64,000 nucleotides of DNA from Pictodentalium vernedei. Its lineage: Eukaryota > Mollusca > Scaphopoda > Dentaliida > Dentaliidae. Under the pieces are notes generated by a model, which saw only the letters and a list, made by a program, of their open reading frames with translations, was not told the origin of the DNA and made no database searches. Positions 11,379 through 19,334 of the stretch are shown piece after piece. The position numbers and the translations under genes are program-made. Positions within the stretch are counted from its first letter, which is position 1. Every line of letters starts with the position of its first letter. The DNA is taken from positions 531,424,971 to 531,488,970 of the forward strand of contig CM062297.1 in the NCBI GenBank assembly GCA_031216915.1. Direction: 5' to 3'.

Positions 11379-11862
11379 ACCACCCACCTACATGCAATTT
11401 TACAAAAAATTACCTGAGAAACAAAAGATCAACTTTGTGGGGGCCTATAACAGTACTGCTGTTATAACAAAAAGCAGACAGAATTTCCACCTGATCATGA
11501 CCCACTCCCAATCTTCAAAATTCTCTGCTTTTCTGTCCACAAACAGGGGTGTGATTTTTCTTTTCTTTTTTTTATCAAATTTTTTTTTTTTCTTGCCCTC
11601 CTGCAATTTTTTATTTCTCTAAATTCATATGAAAATGCCACCAAAGCATTACTATTTCTTCAAGATATTGGTTATTTGGAGACATTATGCTTGATTATGA
11701 AATTCCTCCATCTGTGCACTCATGATTTCAGTATATTTATATAAGAGTGTGAACACGCCTCTACTCAACACTGGAGCCTCACCTGTCAAAAAAAGTAGTG
11801 TGGAGATATTGCATCTCAGATGCTATTAATGTCTACTTTTCTTGTTTCAGTCTTGATCTCAA
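11379..11862. other. Single-copy-like DNA
   Basis: No coding region is recognised. A pyrimidine tract ending in cttgtttcag (11841-11850) looks like a splice acceptor, but a hAT-like element begins 12 bases later, so no exon can be traced. Confidence 0.4.
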
Positions 11863-12368
11863 CAGGCCTGGCATTCTTTAGGAGTGCAGCAGTGCTGCAC
11901 GCCTACTGCATGCCTAGAAAAAATTGTGGAGTGCAATTTTTTGCACCCCTTGATTTTCTGGCTCTGTTTGTGACTGCCTTTAAAATCATTTCATCCCCTG
12001 AATTTCAATGTGTTCTCTGTGCCAGTATTGGAACTCAGGGGACGATTTGTTAATGTTGCATTGATTCACATTAATTCATGACCCATTCTGTGTCGCATTT
12101 CAATCCATTTTGAGTGTAGAAGACAGTCACATAAGAATTGAATGCAGCATTTTGAATAATGAGAAGATGTGTGTGCCAATTTTTCCACTATGTAGCTGAA
12201 TGTAGTCACTTTTTCAGTCACAATATTAACACCATGAAGAGAATATAACCAAAATAGCAAACATGTTTTTTGCATTGAAAATTTCAGGTGCAATAATTAT
12301 TGCACTCCTAAGCAATCTGCGGAGGGCAATTGTTTTGCACTCATGGATTTTCTAGATTGCCAGGCCTG
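11863..12368. mobile_element. Short hAT-like element with CAGGCCTGGCA ends
   Basis: The left end is caggcctggcattct. The right end read in reverse complement is caggcctggcaatct, giving 14 of 15 matching inverted bases. Both ends are followed inward by gagtgca blocks. CAG ends fit hAT elements, but I see no clean 8-bp target duplication (only tctca is near both sides). At ~506 bp with no ORF, it would be non-autonomous. Confidence 0.5.
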
Positions 12369-12498
12369 TCTCACACTATTTTATTTGCGAAAACTCTATC
12401 CACTGTTGTAAATTTGTCACTATCAGGTAATGATCTGATTAAGAAAAAGACCATTTGAGTGATCACTGAATTATAGATTATTATTTACCTGTTTACAG

Positions 12499-12586
12499 GA
12501 TTGGAAAAGGTACTGGATATAAAGCAAGTGAACTTGACTCTTTGAAAGAAGATGAAACATTGAAAATTGGAGGAAAAGAAATCTTG
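12499..12586 (+). CDS. Candidate isolated host-gene exon
   Basis: An 88-bp open segment is framed by a strong acceptor (a pyrimidine-rich tract ending gtttacag at 12498) and a donor GTAAAG at 12587. After one leading base it reads 29 codons without stop, starting IGKGTGYKASELDSLK and ending KIGGKEIL. The Lys/Glu-rich, non-repetitive composition looks coding, unlike the surrounding DNA. The phase is 1 base in, codon boundary out. I do not recognise the protein, and neighbouring exons are not visible in the window. Transposons on both sides suggest that the introns are long and repeat-filled, or that the gene has been broken. Confidence 0.4.
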
Positions 12587-12731
12587 GTAAAGTATTAGAT
12601 ATCACACGGTGAAGGAGAAATAACTCTTGGTGGTTATATTGCATTTTAACTGGCAGAGACCTAAATGATGATGGAAGTCAGAATTTATTCATTAATTTAC
12701 ATTTTAATGGAGCTGCCAGCATTTTCCATAT

Positions 12732-12900
12732 TGGTTATTACCACCATCCATGAAGGTTTCTGAGATGTGTGTATTGAAGTCAAGATCTCTTCTCTGGGTC
12801 ACATATCAATGAGTCCATTAGAACGAGTTGATATATGACTCAGGCAAGATCAAGACTTCAATACTCCATCTCGGAAACCCACTTGCAGGTAATAACTGGT
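12732..12900. repeat. Fold-back (palindromic) MITE-like repeat
   Basis: Two arms of about 80 bases are imperfect inverted repeats around a centre near 12816. Examples are ggtttctgagatg against catctcggaaacc, gtattgaagtc against gacttcaatac, and ttggttatta against aataactgg. The whole can form a long hairpin of ~169 bases. A transposon or a hairpin RNA precursor are both possible. Confidence 0.65.
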
Positions 12901-13195
12901 TTATCTTACAATATTCCTTCCTTTCTTGACTTGTTCGCATATATTTTGACAATCATTCAGCGTGTATGAATTAATTTCTTTATGAATGAAGATCATGACA
13001 TCATGGTATTATGTTCTTGCACTATGCATGATGTAATCTCCATTCATTGTTCTTCATGTGCTATAACTGCTGATGTTTATAGTCGTGTTTCAGCTCTGTG
13101 TTTCTTTGTTGTATTTTTCATGTTTTTATCATCATGGTAAAAAATGGTCTAGTTGAATTTATTTCGTTGAGCTGTTGATTTATTTATCATTTAAT
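12901..13195. other. Left flank of the gypsy array, no gene seen
   Basis: AT-rich sequence without recognisable features. The last bases before LTR1 are ttaat. Confidence 0.4.
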
Positions 13196-14198
13196 TGTAA
13201 CGACACTGATCTAACTCCGCCTAGACCCTTCCTCTGCGCCGACACTCTAGGCCCAAACTCACTTACAAGAAGTGAGTTCCAGCAGACAGCCTCGCACAGA
13301 AGTCAAGCAAGATCTAGCCGTACACAAATTTGTTGTCTGGGGTTTCTGCAGGTTCCTTCCTAAATAGGGATTAGTTTCCTTTCTCAGTCACCTAGGACTG
13401 TCACAAACGTTTAACGCTGCCTTGGCACCCCCTCTTGTGCCATTGCTCTCGGCTCGAACCCACTTATAAGAAATGAGTTCTAGCCGACAGCCCCGTCGCA
13501 AAAGCCAACCAAGGGTAATCATACACATAGGTGAATTTAAAGGGCATGTTTCAAATCCACTATTGAACCGCGTTTAATGATAAAAAAAATAATATCCGGT
13601 CAAGGGCTCTTTGAAAGGGCTATAAGCTGGAAAAAAAAACAAACAACAACAAATGGCGAGAGATTTAAATATATATATTAATTTAACATTTATTACAATT
13701 CCCCCTATTACTATTTCAACTTCGGAGGAAGTCACATGGAATTTTGGAATTTCATTTTTCATATTTCAATTGGCATGTACAACTACATCTCCACTCTATA
13801 GGTAGAAACAAATTTATTCTACCGTCTATTAGGTATTCACTTTTCAGGCCATAACCACTGTTTCGATCACCAAGTCCCACTTCCCCGGCAAAAGAGTTAC
13901 ATACCAAACATCAATGATTTTTTTATAAATATTACGGCTGCTACCACCCTTGGCTAAAGAAGGAGAGCGCTCAGGCTGCTACCACCCTTGGCTAAAGAAG
14001 GGGAGCTCTACACAGGTCAAAACCAAAAGTTCCAACACCCGAAACTCTCTACCAGTGGAAGGGTTACGCCAACAATCGTATAAAACTATGAATTTTCATA
14101 TCAAGAGCTGTTCAATCTGAATCCCTCGCGCTCACAAATTTTGTCTACACATCAAAAATTTAGGCCGTTACACCAAACAGCCTGCCTGTCGTATCTCA
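13196..14198 (-). repeat. LTR1 of gypsy array
   Basis: The 1003-bp LTR starts TGTAACG on the plus strand and ends ATCTCA, giving TG...CA ends on the minus strand. It is bounded by a polypurine tract on the right. It matches LTR2 (25073-26075) with very few differences by eye and LTR3 (44074-45057) with more. It contains two copies of a ~38-bp direct repeat (ggctgctaccacccttggct) near 13937-14010. Confidence 0.85.
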
Positions 14199-14212
14199 CC
14201 TTCTTCCCCCTT
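14199..14212 (-). other. Polypurine tract of gypsy unit 1
   Basis: The minus strand reads AAGGGGGAAGAAGG immediately before the TG of the LTR, the expected position and composition of the plus-strand primer of an LTR retrotransposon. The tract is repeated after LTR2 and LTR3. Confidence 0.75.
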
Positions 14213-15492
14213 AAATAAAAATACGCATTTCAAAGGATTGAATCGTGCCAATGAATGCGACCATAAAATTCCGTAAAGATGCCAAATGGGATGGGCGGAG
14301 TTTCAAATCTATCAACCCTCCGAAACTCGTCGTACGCCGAATTTCATCGATTAGACCGAGGCTTCTCACAACTAAATAAGATGCATCGGGCTAATCGTAA
14401 TAAACTTGTCCTTTTACTAAATTAATAGAGCCGTCATTGGGAATTCAGCGTAGGACGAGGATCAGAATTCCATGATATAGTGACCGGCCCCGATGGGGAG
14501 TTAATCTGGAGGAGAGTACAAAAGTACAACCTACCTCCACGAAGTCCCGATGTGTTCTCCAAAAGTATTGGGAGTCAACCCAATCACTTCGACTTCCAGA
14601 TCACCAATAATCTGTGCGTGTTCACATTGATTACCACATGAGTTGTTTTCACCTCGACGATCAACAAGAGACAATCAGCCGACATGGAAATTAACCCATT
14701 TTTCTATCTCTCACTAATGTGTGCGAAAACTTAAGGCCACCACAAAGTGATTTAACACCTTCAATATCGAAGCGACCAATTCGCCTTCGTACACAAGATT
14801 CATGCACACACACCTACACATATATATATATTTATATATATACATATTTATAGGCTTGTGTGCACATATCCTATGTATGGTAATTTCTAATATGTATTTT
14901 CCTTTTTTTTCCTTACACTACCCCCACCCCAGGATTCAACGTCCCCGTTGAAAAATAAAAGGGGGAGATATTTACAACCCTCCGTAAAAGATAAAAGTAA
15001 AAAGACTTCTAATAATGAGTATTAGATGTTGTTGGTTGGTTCCCCATGGGACAACTACAATTTCTAAATAATAAATTTTTTTCAAATGACATACTAAATA
15101 GGGTTCCGTTTAGGACCAATTGTTACGCTTTAGGCCGAAATAGGTCCCCGACCAGTACTGAAACCAGCACTGCCTGAAGCCGTCTTTGATATGCCGCAGG
15201 AGATAGAAAACGTCAGATTGGACCCATTCAAGCATAAAACAACAACCTTTAATTTTATGGTCCCAACCAGAACCCCAGCATATATATCAAACGATATTTA
15301 TTCCAATAATTTAAGAAAAAAAATACTTTGATTTCATAGATGAAAGTTCTCTTGGAACTTATACCTTCCTCGAATGAAATGACTATTCTTAGGTATACAA
15401 TTTACCTTTTATATCGTTAAATCTATTCATTATGCTTTTACAAATATTTTCCAAATCTCAAGAAACTTAGGTGCTTATACTGAAAGTATTAT
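14213..15492 (-). other. Gypsy 3' internal region, non-coding
   Basis: About 1.3 kb lie between the SGNH ORF and the polypurine tract. I see no ORF of note. The region includes a TA-rich microsatellite at 14817-14850. It is duplicated almost exactly at 26090-27369, and a piece (about 14702-14917) recurs at 45808-46022. Confidence 0.6.
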
Positions 15493-16008
15493 TCAATTAG
15501 AGGAGCTTTGTTCCTCCAAGACTAAAGCAAGATGTCTTGCATAAAGAAACTGGCCCAAGTCATTCAAGTGCACTCCATCTATAGAAAAATGCATACAGGA
15601 TACTTTAAACAAAGACTTATATACCACATTTGGGCCTGAAAGAGTTCCATAGAACTGAGTAATAGCCGCCCTCCGTAGTTCGAATAGGGTGCCAGACACT
15701 CTGGTCTTTATCCGAGGAAACAGACCCAATATCCAATATAATAATCGTTTTAACGCCTTGGCGTAATAAATGCTTAATGAGTCTTTCAACATATAGTTTA
15801 TAATGTTCAAATGGAAGTTGTCACTGTCCAAATCATTCTCACCAGCCTGCACTAGTACAGTTTTTGCACCAACACAATGAATCTGTTCCAAATATTGAAG
15901 TTTTGCTCCAGGGATTCCATACATTTTAATCGACTTCAGACGATCAGGAAGTTTCCCTGTCCATGTTCCAATTTTTCTCACGAACGAATGTCCAAATACC
16001 ATCTCCAT
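15493..16008 (-). CDS. SGNH-hydrolase-like protein in gypsy env position (unit 1)
   Basis: This 171-residue ORF has the block layout of SGNH/GDSL hydrolases. Block I is VFGHSFV (Ser8; the usual GDS is GHS), block II has Gly34 (YGIPGAKL), block III is QAGENDL (Gly56, Asn58), and block V is DGVHLNDLG (Asp144, His147). All four signature residues are therefore present. The family hydrolyses esters or acyl groups, but the substrate here is unknown. The ORF lies downstream of the integrase on the same strand, where env-like genes sit in gypsy elements. Just upstream of the start, the minus strand reads ctttttccttatag, a splice-acceptor-like sequence, with an in-frame stop further up. There is no signal peptide or membrane segment. 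SGNH domains are known from some LINE and YR retroelements. A second, apparently identical copy is at 27370-27885. Confidence 0.75.
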   Translation of the reverse strand: MEMVFGHSFVRKIGTWTGKLPDRLKSIKMYGIPGAKLQYLEQIHCVGAKTVLVQAGENDLDSDNFHLNIINYMLKDSLSIYYAKALKRLLYWILGLFPRIKTRVSGTLFELRRAAITQFYGTLSGPNVVYKSLFKVSCMHFSIDGVHLNDLGQFLYARHLALVLEEQSSSN

Positions 16009-16012
16009 TATG

Positions 16013-16026
16013 CTATAAGGAAAAAG
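16013..16026 (-). promoter_or_regulatory. Putative splice acceptor before the SGNH ORF
   Basis: The minus strand reads ctttttccttatag, four bases before the ATG. A pyrimidine tract ending in TAG suggests expression from a spliced subgenomic RNA, as known for env of some gypsy elements. No donor was assigned. Confidence 0.4.
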
Positions 16027-16137
16027 TTACACAGAGAACAGTATCTGGATATAAAAATATCATTTTCTCCACAAAAGATTACACAATCTTTTCCTTACAT
16101 GGAAATGTAATGGGGAACCAACTCACAAAAAACTCAT

Positions 16138-16342
16138 ATTTTTATACTGTTCCAATGACCCAGACTTAGCTAGCTGGTGCTAACTCTAACAAAACCAGGG
16201 CCAAACACAAATTTTGCCCCCCAATCCCCAAAATTTGCATCCAAAACAAAAAGAAATCATGTCCTAAAGGACCTCCATACTATGCCCCCACTGCGCATGC
16301 GCAGTGACACGGACGTCCCGAAATTGGCGCCAATTATCATTC
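16138..16342. repeat. DIRS left ITR, copy 1
   Basis: The ITR begins atttttatactgttccaatg. It is the inverted counterpart of 23023-23231, and the right ITR carries about 20 further bases at its outer end. It includes tttgcccccc/aatccccaaaatttgc and the palindrome ctgcgcatgcgcag. Confidence 0.9.
16293..16302. promoter_or_regulatory. NRF-1/EWG-like palindrome in the DIRS left ITR
   Basis: GCGCATGCGC, within cactgcgcatgcgcagtg, equals the core consensus bound by NRF-1 (Drosophila EWG). It lies about 155 bp inside the left ITR, where DIRS promoters are expected. The same palindrome, or a decayed version, is in every DIRS ITR of the window that includes this position. The functional role is inference. 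Confidence 0.4.
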
Positions 16343-17233
16343 TCTGTTTGGCCCTTCATCACTCAACATCTCACTGATCTTTGTGCTTGTAAATCTCAGT
16401 TTAAAGGATGCCAGACACGTAATTTTTGGAGAAATGGTGATTCTAAGGAGGATAGAAGGAGGAGAGGAAAAAGAAGTGACAAAAAAAAATAATCAGGGCT
16501 GTACTTAAAATTTTTTGATGAAATTATGTTAAGTTGCCTATTTTCGAGGCATGGGCCTCTTGTTGTCATTCTTGCTAAATGTTGCACTGCTTATTCAGTG
16601 TTTCCTCTCCCCTAGCCTTCTAAAGTCCCCCCTTGCAATTCTCCCATGCTTTTGGCATATTTTTGAGAAAGTTCATTTCTAAAATTTCCCTGGGAGAGTT
16701 GCTTGGATACAGAATGTTTTCTGTTATTTTCCCCATAGTTACGTTTTCACCCATGGGTGTATAAACGTTGTGTTCTGCATCTTCCATCTGATGTTCTGCA
16801 GATTCTCCCCTGGGAGTCTCTGTTTTGCATCAGATAGAGTGTAATTTTGATGACTGATTCCGGGCCAGTTTTTGCAGTGCCTGGAGTCATGTTTTCTGGC
16901 GTTTTACACTGTTTGTTTACATTGGCAACAGCCTTTTTTGAGGGGGACTGTTTGCCTTTGCTGTAGTTTATCTCACTATAAGATACATTTATATTATCCG
17001 TAAGTGTCTCATTAATTATTTAATATAAATTTAAAATTTTTGACCACACTTTGCCATCGGATCCATCGGGGCTCAACGTTACTTTTCAGCAACTTGGGCT
17101 TCGCTGAAAAAATATTTTTTCAAAATTATTTTGATTTGCAATTGTTTTTTCATTTATTAATGGATCATGTTATTATGTATCTTTGTGTCAGGGGTTTGTG
17201 CGAGTAACTAGGACTTGTTGTTGACTTTTCACA
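16343..17233 (+). other. DIRS copy 1 5' leader
   Basis: About 0.9 kb of AT-rich leader lies between the left ITR and the gag start. It has no ORF of interest. It contains a conserved block gggctcaacgttacttttca also found in copies 2, 3, 4 and, in part, 6. Confidence 0.6.
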
Positions 17234-19334
17234 ATGAAAGGATATTGTTCAAATTGTAATGGGAAGAAATCTTCCTCTGACTTTCATGATCATTGTATTA
17301 ATTGTAGTCAGTGTTCTCGCACTAATCTCTGCCCTATATGTCAATATTGGGATGATAAACATTGGAAACGTGTGTCACGGTATGTTGTTTCTGGAGAAAG
17401 GGCTATGCCGGCTCTTTCTCCGCAAGGTCACTCTACTCTCTCAGTTTCTATTTCAGAGGAACAAGAACAGGGTGATGTTTCCATGTTATCTTCTACAAGT
17501 GTGCGTCTGTCGTCACAAATGAATTCAGAGCTAGTGGCAAAAGTGCTCATGGAGATTAGACAAATGTCGTCCGCTAGCTCGCCCGGTGTAGCGTCCATTC
17601 ACCGAATGGTTCGGCAGCCGGGTTCATCCGATGCGGTCCAGGAGGAAATTTTGGGTGATGCGAGCACTATAAACGTACAAGGTGCACACCCAGTGACGGC
17701 GGATAGTATGCGAGAACGGAGGAAGCCTTTGAGTCCGGTTCCTAGCTCGTCCAGGTCCAGCCGGGCCGCGAGCGAGAGAGGCCCCTCTCTCGTACAACAA
17801 CATCTGGGACCAGATGTTGTGGTACAAAATGTGTCGCAAGCGGAGCATACGTCCGTCGCTCGGGACGCTCCGTTGTATAGGCAGTCCGCGGAGACTGCTA
17901 AGGCTTCTTCTTCTCGTCAGCGCACACGACCGCACCTTGGCTGCGTGACCGCCGATATTTTACCAGCTTCGCCGATCAAGGATTCTTCGACGACCAGGTC
18001 ACACCATCCGGCAGCCAGGGATTCGAGACCGATGGACTCCGGACGTTCGCATAGAAAAAGTTGCGGGAGCCTTCTGATGCGGAGCTGCCCTCGGCGAAGC
18101 AGCGAAAGACTGCGCCTCCGCAGGTCTCGACGCCGGACATTCTTGTGCAGATAGCACAGCTTATCGCAACATCCCAGCAGCCGACAGAAACGGTGTCGGA
18201 TCGAGAATTATCCGACGGCGCTGGGTCGGTACGCTCCGCCGAAGCATCGGGGGCGGACGACCGGGAACATCATGAGGTCCGACCGGATGGTGAAAGGATA
18301 CGGATGATTTGGAGCTATCCCTTTCGGAACAACATAAAGCTGCCGTGGACTTCATCCGGCACTTTCTCCCTCAAGTTGTTCCGTCGGGCCAGACTGCTGC
18401 GCTTCCGGACAAGAGGATTATAGCGTCATTGGACTCTGAATTTTTTGAGCGGTTCAGGGACATCGCTCCCGAGTTTCCGTCGCAGTCCAATAATGTTGCA
18501 AGAACATTTGAATTATTGAACGACGCTATATTTAAACTTGCTTCCAAGACGGGGAAAGCAGGTTTCTTGTCCGCTAATACTCTCAACCTGCCTTTCATTA
18601 ATGCAAGGAATAAATTCGATACGGCAGGACAGGGTATCCCGAGAGTTCCTCTGCGTATGGACGACGAGGCGGAAGACTTAGAGCTATCATTACCGTCGTC
18701 GGCTTCTATTCCAACCGCTGTGTTGGAAACAGCTATTGCGTCTAACAGAGCCAATTTAGATGCCTTATCTTACGCAGATCACCTTACTAAGGCGTTATCA
18801 CTGCGCCTTCAAGGGAAAGAGTTTCAGGATATACAATTCTCTTTAAGACTTCTTTCAAGGGCAGTAGCTTATTCCACGTGTAACTCTGCCCTTTCAGTGG
18901 CAAATCTGGAGTTGGTTAGACGTGACGCAGCCCTAGCTACATCCACACTTGTGGATTCTAAGGTGAAGAACTCTCTTAGAGTCGCTTCGGTCTCCGGAGA
19001 TCTTCTCTTTGACGGCAAGCTTTCTGCTATTTATGATAAAATTACTAAGAAAGCTTCGGATTCTCTGTTGTTCAAATCTGCTTCTAAGAAGCCGGATACA
19101 GCAGACAAGAATAAGACAGGCACTTCTGGGTCTAATGCGCCCAAGAGAGGTTCCTATAGAGGTTCCGGTGCGTCCTCTTGGTCTTATTCGAGAGACCGTC
19201 AGGGTAGCGACTCTCGTTCGGGACGTCCTTCGGGCCGGGACAATCGGTCGGTTGCCCTGAGGTCGACGGGGCGAGGTGCAGGTCGTGGAGGACGTGGTTT
19301 CTCCTACCGCAGGCCTCGCAGGTCCAGGAGGTGA
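17234..19334 (+). pseudogene. DIRS gag-like ORF1, copy 1, two frameshifts
   Basis: The start (MKGYCSNCNG) and the Arg/Gly-rich end (RRPRRSRR) are both present, but the frame is broken twice relative to copy 2. One base is missing near 18061 (private to this copy; copy 3 has it). One base is missing near 18297 in a short G-run (shared with copy 3). The pieces are therefore 17234-18154, 18061-18423 and 18309-19334. The N-terminal Cys/His cluster is retained, although the residue before the CPIC pair is Leu where copies 2 and 3 have Pro. The product would be non-functional as full-length Gag. Confidence 0.85.

Noticed and set aside
13196..16137. A 3.7-kb gypsy LTR that includes the SGNH ORF
   Set aside because: The repeated sequence looked at first like one very long LTR. 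The TG...CA ends, the polypurine tract at 14199 and the primer site next to LTR2 place the LTR boundary at 14198, so the ORF is internal.
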